Assembly: GCA_934513205.1 (NCBI GenBank)
Contig: CAKSWU010000027.1
Location: 1 to 23,543 of the forward strand
DNA length: 23,543 bases
Direction: 5' to 3'
Source: an uncultured Faecalibacterium sp.
Lineage (GTDB): Bacteria > Bacillota > Clostridia > Oscillospirales > Ruminococcaceae
Every line of letters begins with the position of its first letter. Positions within the stretch are counted from its first letter, which is position 1. Under the pieces are notes generated by a model. That model made no database searches. It was not told the origin of the DNA and saw only the letters and a program-made list of their open reading frames with translations. This document shows, piece by piece, positions 1 to 5,919 of this stretch. The position numbers were made by a program, and so were the translations under genes.

Positions 1-147
1 CTGATCGCATCCATGGCCAGTCTTATTTCCTACCGGCAGATCGCACGGGAGCTGCCACAGGGGAAGAAGCAGTATTTTGGGCTGTTCACCCTGTCCAACC
101 TGATCTTCCTTGCAATCCTGCTGGGCGTGTGGTTCTTGCTCCGTTGA
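1..147 (+). CDS. C-terminus of an unidentified membrane protein (5' end outside window)
   Basis: An open frame runs in from the left edge and stops at TGA 145-147, giving 48 residues. The last about 22 residues (LIFLAILLGVWFLL) form a clear transmembrane helix ending in a single Arg, preceded by a short polar, basic stretch (RELPQGKKQYF) that would sit at the membrane face. This is all that can be seen; no motif identifies a family. The reading frame has no start in the window, so it must be the end of a longer gene. It converges on the leftward operon that ends at 236, and the two share the terminator at 183-237. Confidence is moderate that it is coding, none for function. Confidence 0.55.
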   Translation: MIASMASLISYRQIARELPQGKKQYFGLFTLSNLIFLAILLGVWFLLR

Positions 148-182
148 CCGTGGCAGATGACTTATGGTTTTTCTATAAAGCT

Positions 183-237
183 AAAAAAGGGGAGTTCCGT
201 CACGGACGAAGGTCCGGATAGAACTCCCTTTGGTTTT
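183..237. terminator. Bidirectional intrinsic terminator between converging genes
   Basis: GGGAGTTC at 190-197 pairs with GAACTCCC at 221-228, and inside the loop CGGAC at 203-207 pairs with GTCCG at 212-216, giving a long two-part stem. Read leftward the hairpin is followed by a run of six T, the stronger direction, so it mainly ends the minus-strand operon. Read rightward the tail is TTTGGTTTTA, good enough to end the plus-strand gene at 147 as well. Confidence 0.8.
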
Positions 238-391
238 ATCGTACCCCGCGCACATAAGCACAGATATAGTTTGCAGTGGCCTCTTTCCCGGAAAAGGCAG
301 CGGACATTCCTGTTTCCTCTCCGTAGTCATAATAGCCGAAGGCATGACCGATACCGTAAATTTCTTCCTCTGTTATCGACTTGACAAGCAT
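236..391 (-). pseudogene. N-terminal remnant of a GNAT-type acetyltransferase (51 aa)
   Basis: A short frame starts at ATG 389-391 with a perfect AGGAGG at 400-405, eight bases upstream, and stops at TAA 236-238 directly before the operon terminator. The protein begins MLVKSITEEEIYGIGHAF and contains YDYGEETGM and ANYICAYVRG. This resembles, from memory, the first about 50 residues of a clostridial GNAT family whose full members are near 200 residues. The acetyl-CoA binding core is absent. The ribosome binding site overlaps the stop codon of the upstream gene (TAG 404-406), so it is the last gene of the operon and probably still translated. It is either a 3'-truncated gene or a genuine small protein; I favour truncation. 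The family assignment is uncertain. Confidence 0.5.
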
Positions 392-403
392 CGCACACTC
401 CTC

Positions 404-1039
404 CTAATTTATTTTCTTTTTGTACCCGCAGTCGCAGTAGGGTCCACCGGAAGCAAGGGTATACTGCCGCACAAAATTTGTCACACCGCCTGCTTCGCTC
501 ATGGTGTAGTCCAGATGGCACAAAGCAGGGGTCAGGTCATACAGCCCCAGCTCCTTCATCAGCACACAGATGCCGCATTTTGTAAAGCGTCCCTCGTAGC
601 CGCTGCCGTCAGGGTATTCGTAAAACCCCATGTTCCACGAGTATGGGTTGCGGTCGGCGGCTTTCAGAGCGGCGGTGGCTTTCATGGCGGCAATGTCCTT
701 TGGGGTAAACTTGCTTTTTCCGCTCTTGCGGCAGAACCACTGCATGGGCGCAGTCATCATGGATCTTGCGTAGTAATCCGTCAGCCTGTCCACCTCTGGG
801 CGTTGCGGCATGGAGAGAATGAACGCCCCGATCATCGCGCAGTTGACGATGTTCATCTTGAAGCGGTCCGCTTTTTCAAACTCCGGCAGGTCTGCAATGA
901 TTGCTTTGTACTTCGGCTTTGCTTTTTTCGTGATGGCTCTTGCGGTGGCTGCATCATAGCCCAGCACAGCGGTCAGCTGCTTTTGAAAGGAACCTGCAAA
1001 CAGCACCCACATTCCAAAGGGCATTCCGGCATACTTCAT
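404..1039 (-). CDS. L-2-amino-thiazoline-4-carboxylic acid hydrolase-like protein
   Basis: This 211-residue protein matches the general pattern of the ATC hydrolase-like family (Pfam L-2-amino-thiazoline-4-carboxylic acid hydrolase). The founding enzyme opens the thiazoline ring of ATC on the way to cysteine. The conserved C-terminal half is visible: CGIC at 155-158, LGLYDLTPALCHLDY near 164-178, then an F-x-R-x-x-TLA-x-GG-x-x-CDC block at 189-204. The cysteines C155, C158, C174, C202 and C204 are candidates for catalysis or metal binding. The N-terminal half is helical and basic with no recognisable motif. Its ATG (1037-1039) overlaps the stop of the upstream methyltransferase-like gene in an ATGA junction, so they are translationally coupled. 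Many family members have no known substrate, so the true reaction here is open. Confidence 0.7.
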   Translation of the reverse strand: MKYAGMPFGMWVLFAGSFQKQLTAVLGYDAATARAITKKAKPKYKAIIADLPEFEKADRFKMNIVNCAMIGAFILSMPQRPEVDRLTDYYARSMMTAPMQWFCRKSGKSKFTPKDIAAMKATAALKAADRNPYSWNMGFYEYPDGSGYEGRFTKCGICVLMKELGLYDLTPALCHLDYTMSEAGGVTNFVRQYTLASGGPYCDCGYKKKIN

Positions 1040-1689
1040 TGTCTGTCTCCAAATCCGATCTTCACGATCTGCATTTTCATCCCGTTGTCACCGGCCCTTG
1101 CAAGAAACCGGAAAAAGCCGCTGACGGAAGGGTCTTTCAAATCGTTGTACCCCAACATATAGCCCCGGCTGGACACTTGCAAACGGCTGTCCCATGGGGA
1201 AAGCTCGCTTTTCGCATCCGAAACCGCGAGATATGCTCCCACATCCTTGATTTTCGCCGTCCTGAGCCACGTTTTGGCGATCATCTTTACCGCCGTCCGA
1301 TTGGCTGCGTCAAATACCAACACGCCGCCGGGAAAAGCGTCTGCCATCCCCTGCACCAGCGCCTTGACCTGCTGGGTCAGGAAGTAATAGAACACCCCGG
1401 AGGCAAAGAATACCGCCCCGCCGGAGGCATCGATACGGTCAAACCATACGGGGTCTTTCAGGTCGCAGGGGATGTTTTGCTCCCGCTCCCCGGCGGGCAG
1501 CAGCTGCTGCCGCAAGGCGATCACATCCGGAAAGTCCAGATTGTAAATTTTGCATCTGCCGTTGTCACAGGCTCTGCCGGTGTTATCCAGCCCGCAGCCC
1601 AGATTGACCACTGCCGCACAGGGGTGGTTTTTCAGGTACGCCCGCACCTCAAAGGCAAGGTCATTCTGCCGCATGGCAGCTACGGTCAA
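1036..1689 (-). CDS. Leucine-carboxyl-methyltransferase-like SAM protein, N-terminus damaged
   Basis: The 217-residue frame carries the SAM-binding signature of the COG3315 / LCM-type O-methyltransferases: VVNLGCGLD at about 27-35 (motif I) and YNLDFPDVI at 49-57 (acidic loop binding the SAM ribose), followed by ASGVFYYF and VLVFDA strands. Intact members usually carry another 50-70 residues before motif I. Here an in-frame TGA just upstream forces a TTG start (1687-1689) or ATG at 1672-1674. A second ATG at 1709-1711 overlaps the stop of the preceding gene as ATGA, the junction style of this operon, but its frame stops after 16 residues (MKDSELQID...). The likely history is a deletion plus frameshift near the 5' end. 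It may be non-functional. Known family substrates include carboxyl groups of small acids and polyketides; none can be named here. Confidence 0.65.
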   Translation of the reverse strand: MTVAAMRQNDLAFEVRAYLKNHPCAAVVNLGCGLDNTGRACDNGRCKIYNLDFPDVIALRQQLLPAGEREQNIPCDLKDPVWFDRIDASGGAVFFASGVFYYFLTQQVKALVQGMADAFPGGVLVFDAANRTAVKMIAKTWLRTAKIKDVGAYLAVSDAKSELSPWDSRLQVSSRGYMLGYNDLKDPSVSGFFRFLARAGDNGMKMQIVKIGFGDRQ

Positions 1690-1707
1690 TTTGTAATTCG
1701 CTGTCCT

Positions 1708-2571
1708 TCATCTTCCCACGCCTTTCAGAAAACCGCTCTTTGCATTTTCTTCGGTGTCGTCCGATTCGTCGTAGGCATCATAGGGTGCCGATGGGTCGTG
1801 GGCTCGTTTTTTGAATGGTGAACAGCTCTTGTCTTTGTGGGCAAACGCAAAGGCAAAATTGTCCGTCCATCCCGTGTGACCGGTGATGAAATATGGATGC
1901 AGCCCACGTGCGCGCAGTTTCCGCTCCAGCTCCGCCAGTGACTGCACAGCCAGCTTATTGTCCTCCGCCAGCGAGGAAATGAAGCTGTAGCCGCCGTCCG
2001 CGCCAAACCACAGCGTGTCGCCGGTAAAAAGGTACTTATCGTCAATGAGGTAGACCATATGTCCCCATGTATGACCGGGAACCAGAAAACACTCGATCCT
2101 GACGCCGTCAATGTCAAGTACCTGCCCATCGTGCAGCAGTACCTTTTCGTTGTTGATCGTGACCTGCGGCAATTTATAGAGATGATAGATGACTTTTCGC
2201 CGCACCTCGCCGGTGAGATACCGGTTCTCGATCTCGCCGATGTACAGCTTCGCATTCCGGAACAGCCCCGGACTGTCTGCTTCCACCGCACCCACATGGT
2301 CGGTGTCCTGATGGGTGATAAGGATATGGTGTATCGACTTCGGATCAATCCCAAGCCAGCTCATTTTTTCGGCAAGGCGGTCGTAGTTATATCCCGCATC
2401 GACCATAATGGTCGTATCGCCTTTGCGGTAGAAGAAGATGTTCGCCACCCATTCGCGCACGCAGGCAACATTCTCGTCGATCCAGCCGGTGTTCAAAGGC
2501 TTGAAGATCTCCTTGCCCCGGTACATCCAGCTCATTGCTTTTCTTTGAAATTCCGTTGCCTTTTTCGACAT
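1708..2571 (-). CDS. Metallo-beta-lactamase-fold hydrolase
   Basis: This 287-residue protein has the full MBL-fold ligand set in order: H87-x-D89-x-D91-H92 (THQDTDH), H167 and H171 in PGHTWGH, D185 in FTGDT, and H232 in ITGHTG. The usual second His of HxHxDH is Asp (HxDxDH), a variant common in clostridial members. The fold supports a di- or mono-metal hydrolase acting on an ester, lactone, thioester or phosphodiester; substrate unknown. No signal peptide is seen, so it is cytoplasmic. The C-terminal about 35 residues are charged and rich in Asp/Ser (SAPYDAYDESDDTEE), probably a disordered tail. ATG 2569-2571 is preceded by GAGGTG. Its stop codon overlaps the ATG of the damaged methyltransferase frame, tying it into the operon. 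Confidence 0.85.
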   Translation of the reverse strand: MSKKATEFQRKAMSWMYRGKEIFKPLNTGWIDENVACVREWVANIFFYRKGDTTIMVDAGYNYDRLAEKMSWLGIDPKSIHHILITHQDTDHVGAVEADSPGLFRNAKLYIGEIENRYLTGEVRRKVIYHLYKLPQVTINNEKVLLHDGQVLDIDGVRIECFLVPGHTWGHMVYLIDDKYLFTGDTLWFGADGGYSFISSLAEDNKLAVQSLAELERKLRARGLHPYFITGHTGWTDNFAFAFAHKDKSCSPFKKRAHDPSAPYDAYDESDDTEENAKSGFLKGVGR

Positions 2572-2580
2572 GATCGCACC

Positions 2581-2676
2581 TCATTTCTGTGCTGTGATGC
2601 ACAGCCAGCCCTTTTTATTTTTGTGGTTCTGGATCTTACAAAATCCTGCTTGCTCCAGATACGTTTTACCGTTCAC
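2581..2676 (-). pseudogene. C-terminal remnant of a SAM-dependent methyltransferase
   Basis: Between the hydrolase and the MBL gene is a 31-residue frame (GTG 2674-2676, stop TGA 2581-2583) reading NGKTYLEQAGFCKIQ followed by KKGWLCITAQK. The pattern L-x-x-AGF-x-x-I, then a basic stretch and GWLC-x-x-A-x-K at the very end, is the typical last beta hairpin of class I SAM methyltransferases. No motif I or rest of the domain is present. Its GTG overlaps the stop of the alpha/beta hydrolase as GTGA, so the fragment could be translated, but it cannot fold as an enzyme alone. The simplest reading is that most of a methyltransferase gene was deleted here. Confidence 0.6.
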
Positions 2677-3440
2677 AATGCAATGCTTTTTACCAGATGC
2701 GCCCACTGCTCCGGGTGACAGGCCAGCAATTCCTCGTGCTGCAAGTTCTGCTCATGGAGAACAGGATGTGCAAAATGCTGCTGATACCGGGCACGATATT
2801 TTGCGCCCATTTTCAGGGCGTAAAAAATATGGATCTCGGTACCGGGCACATGGATCTTATCCGGCAGCGGAGTGATAAGATCGGAGTAGAACTGATTTTT
2901 ACAGCTCTGCATGGTCACATAAGGGCGGGCCTCACCGAACATTTTCAGAAAGGCTTTGACATAATCCCCCGACTCTCTGGCACGCTTATCCAGACGCTTT
3001 TGGAGAAATTTTGCCTTGAACTTTCCGTCCCGCACCACAGGGTAGATCAATGGCAGCAGAAAATCCGTCTGCAATCTTGCCGCCAGCGGCGATGCCTGAT
3101 CCAGATCGGAGCTGCCCAGAATGCCACAGTCCATGTGGATGTTCTGCCGTGCCGCCAGCAGCCCCACAAACGAGCCGCCCAGAGAGCAGCCGTAGGCCGC
3201 CCGGATGTGACCGCCGCAGTGGGTCTTGAGGTAGGCCTCGATCTTTTCGGTCTCCTCCAGCATGGTGGGAAATTCGGTCTGTTCAGTCTCATCAAAGCCA
3301 TCGTAGCTGACGCACAGCACCCGGAAGCTGTCAGCCAGAAGCGGGATCACCGCACCGAAATTGCTTTTCCAATGGCAACAGGTGCCCGGCAGCAGCAACA
3401 GCACCGGGGCATCCTCTGCACCAAAATAGTAGATCTTCAT
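2673..3440 (-). CDS. Alpha/beta hydrolase
   Basis: This 255-residue protein has the order of a small alpha/beta hydrolase: first strand and oxyanion loop LLLLPGT at 14-20, strand VLCVSYDGFD at 41-50, and the nucleophile elbow GCSLGG at 84-89 with S86 as the catalytic Ser. A C-terminal His (in the region HEQNLQHEELL) is the likely third triad member; the acid is not certain. It lacks a signal peptide and is cytosolic. The protein is first in the leftward operon. ATG 3438-3440 is preceded by AAGGAG at about 11 bases. It is the likely promoter-proximal gene for the regulated region 3441-3610. Substrate cannot be inferred; company with methyltransferase and MBL genes suggests modification or hydrolysis of a small molecule. 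Confidence 0.8.
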   Translation of the reverse strand: MKIYYFGAEDAPVLLLLPGTCCHWKSNFGAVIPLLADSFRVLCVSYDGFDETEQTEFPTMLEETEKIEAYLKTHCGGHIRAAYGCSLGGSFVGLLAARQNIHMDCGILGSSDLDQASPLAARLQTDFLLPLIYPVVRDGKFKAKFLQKRLDKRARESGDYVKAFLKMFGEARPYVTMQSCKNQFYSDLITPLPDKIHVPGTEIHIFYALKMGAKYRARYQQHFAHPVLHEQNLQHEELLACHPEQWAHLVKSIAL

Positions 3441-3476
3441 CCTGATACGCTCCTTCTCTACTTATTTTCCACCTGT

Positions 3477-3495
3477 AAATAGAAGAGATCTATTT
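3477..3495 (-). promoter_or_regulatory. Leader hairpin upstream of the hydrolase operon
   Basis: AAATAGA at 3477-3483 and TCTATTT at 3489-3495 form a 7-bp stem with a five-base loop in the 5' leader of the hydrolase operon, about 35 bases before its start codon. It is not followed by a T run. It may stabilise the message or be a second protein-binding palindrome. Confidence 0.35.
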
Positions 3496-3518
3496 CTTCG
3501 TATAGGGCAGAGTTATGA

Positions 3519-3534
3519 GTTAGGTAAAGCTAAC
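3519..3534. promoter_or_regulatory. Operator-like palindrome, copy 1
   Basis: GTTAGGTAAAGCTAAC has inverted arms GTTAG and CTAAC. An identical 16-mer occurs at 3826-3841 on the other side of the divergent region. The shape (TTAG...CTAA arms) resembles operators of DtxR/IdeR/MntR-type metal-dependent repressors, known in general to bind TTAGG-containing palindromes. Assignment to that family is an inference. It sits in the upstream leader or promoter zone of the leftward hydrolase operon. Confidence 0.55.
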
Positions 3535-3552
3535 TTTCTGTTCTATAAAAAG

Positions 3553-3566
3553 CCGCTTCTCAGCGG
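3553..3566 (-). promoter_or_regulatory. Promoter-proximal hairpin with T tract
   Basis: Read leftward, CCGCT-GAGA-AGCGG makes a 5-bp stem closed by a GNRA-type tetraloop, followed at once by CTTTTTA. It lies only about 20 bases after the predicted start of transcription from the promoter at 3580-3608 and before the palindrome at 3519. It could be a weak terminator or pause site that gates the operon, or the end of a very short RNA. Confidence 0.4.
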
Positions 3567-3579
3567 TCCTTCTGCCAAA

Positions 3580-3608
3580 ATAATACGCCCTGCCGTCTCA
3601 TCTGTCAA
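3580..3608 (-). promoter_or_regulatory. Sigma70-type promoter facing the hydrolase operon
   Basis: On the minus strand TTGACA (3603-3608) is followed after exactly 17 bases by TATTAT (3580-3585). This is a near-consensus vegetative promoter directed leftward at the operon beginning at 3440, with a leader of about 130 bases. Confidence 0.65.
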
Positions 3609-3732
3609 GAAGTTTCGGCATTTTCGGAGATTTTGAAAAAGATTTCGTTATTGGAGCTTCCCCTGCGGTATAGAGGATGCAGATCGTTTCCTGCACCGAA
3701 AAATTTACCTTTGCAAACTTTCCGGTTTCTAC

Positions 3733-3761
3733 TTGACAACGCCCTATGGGAGTGCTATTTT
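3733..3761 (+). promoter_or_regulatory. Sigma70-type promoter facing the Tp47-like gene
   Basis: TTGACA (3733-3738), a 17-base spacer and TATTTT (3756-3761) form a good vegetative promoter directed rightward. The leader to the ATG at 3876 is about 108 bases and contains a terminator-like hairpin and the second palindrome. Confidence 0.6.
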
Positions 3762-3792
3762 TATTTCGTAATTTGTTTTGCCTAACCATCTG

Positions 3793-3816
3793 AGGGGCTT
3801 TGCCCCTGTATTTTTT
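3793..3816 (+). promoter_or_regulatory. Terminator-like hairpin inside the leader
   Basis: AGGGGC (3793-3798) and GCCCCT (3802-3807) form a 6-bp stem with a TTT loop, followed by GTATTTTTT. It lies between the rightward promoter and its gene, where it could act as an attenuator. The core GGGGCTTTGCCCC recurs at 22898-22910 in the pgk leader, so it may also be a small dispersed repeat. Confidence 0.5.
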
Positions 3817-3825
3817 GCATCAATT

Positions 3826-3841
3826 GTTAGGTAAAGCTAAC
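3826..3841. promoter_or_regulatory. Operator-like palindrome, copy 2
   Basis: This is an exact second copy of GTTAGGTAAAGCTAAC, 34 bases before the ATG of the Tp47-like gene. A degenerate half-site (GCCTAAC) lies at 3780-3786. TTGCAT (3815-3820) and TAACTG (3838-3843), 17 bases apart, could be a second weaker promoter whose -10 would be covered by a protein bound here, which would suit a repressor. Confidence 0.55.
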
Positions 3842-3875
3842 TGTTTTTTCAAAACTGAGATAGAGGTGTGTTACT

Positions 3876-4712
3876 ATGAGATTGAAAAAAGTATTTGCAG
3901 GTGCACTTGCGGCCGCTATGCTGGTATGCGCTGTGGCAGTCCCGGCCTTCGCTGCGGAAGAGGTGGAACAGGAAAACTGCCTGACCTCCAGCTATGTCCA
4001 GATGAACATCCCCTACGCCGACTTCTACAAGGCTGCCGGTGTGGACAACGCATCTGAGATCGACGCTGTGACCAGCGCCACCAAGAACAAGACCCGTGCG
4101 GGCAAGCTTGCCGCCGGTTCCTACCACGTCAACGCAGACGGCACTGACATCACCGGCGTTTCCTTCCCGGTCAAGGTGCTGACCCCGTGGGCGCTGAAGA
4201 ATGCAAAGCAGGTCACCGATGCCGACAGCTACGACATTACCGTTACCCTGAAGGGCAAGGAATCCACCACCACCTACACCGGCGCAGATGCCTTGTTTGA
4301 GAACGAGAGCTACGCTTACTACAAGCTCAGTGAGACCCCTGCCTACTACATCACCGCATGGTATAACCTGCTGAGCGGCAAGTGGGAGTTTGGCAAGGTC
4401 CACGCCACCGAGACCACCGTAGAGGGCACCACTGTGGAGCTGAATACCAACGGTCACCACGCCACCTACGAGATGAAAATCTCCGGTTTTGATCTGGACT
4501 ACAAGGCCAACAAGGTCTACGGCGTAGTTCTGACCACCGCCGATGGCAGTGAGTACGGCCTGCATCATGTGACCAACATCTGGCATGGTACCAAGCTGGG
4601 CTTCAATGCCGATGATCCTTACTTTGCATCCATCATCGGCAAGACGATTACTCAGATCACCTTCTACGCCGCCGACGGCGTGTATGTCCTGCCGGTCAAT
4701 GTGGCGCTGTGA
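3876..4712 (+). CDS. Secreted protein resembling Tp47-type penicillin-binding lipoprotein domains
   Basis: The 278-residue product starts with a classical signal peptide (MRLKKVFAG then a hydrophobic run to PAFA, cleavage near residue 26). There is no lipobox Cys. After it come MNIPYADFYKAAG, IDAVTSATK and the block GSYHVNADGTDITGV, a pattern I associate with clostridial exported proteins annotated as Tp47 (TpN47) domain proteins, though I cannot confirm this by search. The rest is Thr/Tyr-rich beta structure with a repeated TTA/HHVTN theme. The ATG is preceded by AGAGGTG. It is controlled by the palindrome and promoters just upstream and is followed by its own terminator, so it may be transcribed partly apart from the flavoprotein genes behind it. 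A role as an extracytoplasmic partner of the redox module is inference only. Confidence 0.6.
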   Translation: MRLKKVFAGALAAAMLVCAVAVPAFAAEEVEQENCLTSSYVQMNIPYADFYKAAGVDNASEIDAVTSATKNKTRAGKLAAGSYHVNADGTDITGVSFPVKVLTPWALKNAKQVTDADSYDITVTLKGKESTTTYTGADALFENESYAYYKLSETPAYYITAWYNLLSGKWEFGKVHATETTVEGTTVELNTNGHHATYEMKISGFDLDYKANKVYGVVLTTADGSEYGLHHVTNIWHGTKLGFNADDPYFASIIGKTITQITFYAADGVYVLPVNVAL

Positions 4713-4755
4713 GGTCGCGGAAAGCTGCCTGATTTAGCAAATACAGTACAAAACG

Positions 4756-4790
4756 GCAAGGTCGCTTGGCATCAGGCGGCCTTGCTTTTC
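4756..4790 (+). terminator. Intrinsic terminator after the Tp47-like gene
   Basis: GCAAGGTCGC (4756-4765) pairs with GCGGCCTTGC (4776-4785), a 10-bp stem with one G-T pair, followed by TTTTC. It lies 20 bases before the next start codon, so read-through would be needed to express the flavoprotein genes from the upstream promoter. Confidence 0.75.
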
Positions 4791-4809
4791 CGTGTCAGGA
4801 GGAGTTGGA

Positions 4810-5919
4810 ATGAACAAAAAACGATGCCATACACTGCTGCCGCTGGTGCAGCTGCTCCCGGCGGTGGCGGCAGCGGCAGCTGTACTGTTTGCCCTGCCCC
4901 GCACCGTTCCGGTGCTGGCTGCCGTACCGGAAAGGCTAGCAGTGGTGATGGAGCAGCCGGTGGAATCCGCTTCCCCCGAAGCGGAGGAAGAAGCCCTGCC
5001 CAAGCTGCCCTATGCCGACGGCGTTTACGTCGGCTCTTCCCGGGGCTACGGCGGTGCCGTCCGGGTGCAGGTGACCATGGAAAACGGCAGCATCACGGAG
5101 GTGGAGATCTTGGACGCCTCCCACGAGACCAAGCAGTTCCTGCGGCGCGCCAAACGGCTTTTGACCACCGTAGTGGATGCCCAGAGCTGGGAGGTGGATG
5201 CCGTTTCCGAAGCCACCTACACCAGCCGGGGCATTCTGGGCGCGGTGCAGAACGCCCTGACCGGCGAGGTGGTGAATAATCCCCTGCCGCCGCAGCCGAA
5301 GCCTGCCGCACCGCTGGTGGTGGAGGAATTTACGGCTTCCTCCATCTACTTGGACGGCATCTACACTGCCGAAGCCATAGGCTTTGAGGGCAAAATTACG
5401 GTGCAGGTCACGGTGGCAGAGGATAAAATTACCGATATCACGATCCTGAGCGCCGAGGACGAGGAGGAATATCTCTCCCGGGCAAAGCGGGTCATCCCCG
5501 CCATTCTGGAGGGACAAAGTCCCAACGTGGATGCCGTTTCCGGTGCCACCTACTCCTCCACCGGCATCCTGAACGCGGTCAAGCTGGCACTGGCAAAGGC
5601 GGCTGTTGCCCCGGCAGAGGAAGCCGCCCCGGAGCAGGCAGCATCGGAAGAAGCGGCAGACGAAACAGCGGCGACCGAAGCACCGGAACCCGATGAAATG
5701 CCGGTCACTGCGCCCACCGTGGAGGTGGTGCAGCCGGAGGAAAAGAGAGCTGTTTCCGCGTGGTTCAAGGAAGTGTGGCAGCAGCTTTTCCCGGCAGAAA
5801 CACCGGACGATTCTGAACCGGAACCGGCATCTTCTGCGGAGGTGCTGCCGGCATCCGAGGCGGCACTGCCGACGGAAGAAACAGAGACCGAACCCGAAAC
5901 GGAAGGAGCAGCGGAATGA
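4810..5919 (+). CDS. Membrane-anchored protein with two FMN-binding domains
   Basis: Start ATG 4810-4812 is chosen because AGGAGGA lies at the right distance before it; an in-frame GTG at 4792 precedes that site and is unlikely. The 369-residue protein has an N-terminal membrane helix (about 9-29), then two FMN-binding domains (Pfam FMN-bind, as in NqrC, RnfG and PplA). Domain one (about 70-152) ends with D130-AVSEAT136 and domain two (about 181-264) with D241-AVSGAT247. In this family the Thr of D-x-x-SGAT carries FMN attached by ApbE. Domain one has Glu for Gly in the motif. The C-terminal about 100 residues are Ala/Glu/Pro-rich and acidic, with one WFKEVWQQLF amphipathic segment, probably a disordered extracellular tail. 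It is coupled by ATGA overlap to the next gene. Probable role: extracytoplasmic electron carrier. Confidence 0.85.
   Translation: MNKKRCHTLLPLVQLLPAVAAAAAVLFALPRTVPVLAAVPERLAVVMEQPVESASPEAEEEALPKLPYADGVYVGSSRGYGGAVRVQVTMENGSITEVEILDASHETKQFLRRAKRLLTTVVDAQSWEVDAVSEATYTSRGILGAVQNALTGEVVNNPLPPQPKPAAPLVVEEFTASSIYLDGIYTAEAIGFEGKITVQVTVAEDKITDITILSAEDEEEYLSRAKRVIPAILEGQSPNVDAVSGATYSSTGILNAVKLALAKAAVAPAEEAAPEQAASEEAADETAATEAPEPDEMPVTAPTVEVVQPEEKRAVSAWFKEVWQQLFPAETPDDSEPEPASSAEVLPASEAALPTEETETEPETEGAAE

Noticed and set aside
230..1162. 310-codon plus-strand frame over the ATC-hydrolase-like gene
   Set aside because: It runs antisense to three coupled minus-strand genes with clear motifs and has no ribosome binding site.
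3598..3789. 63-codon minus-strand frame in the divergent control region
   Set aside because: No Shine-Dalgarno sequence before its ATG, no similarity recognised, and it overlaps both predicted promoters.
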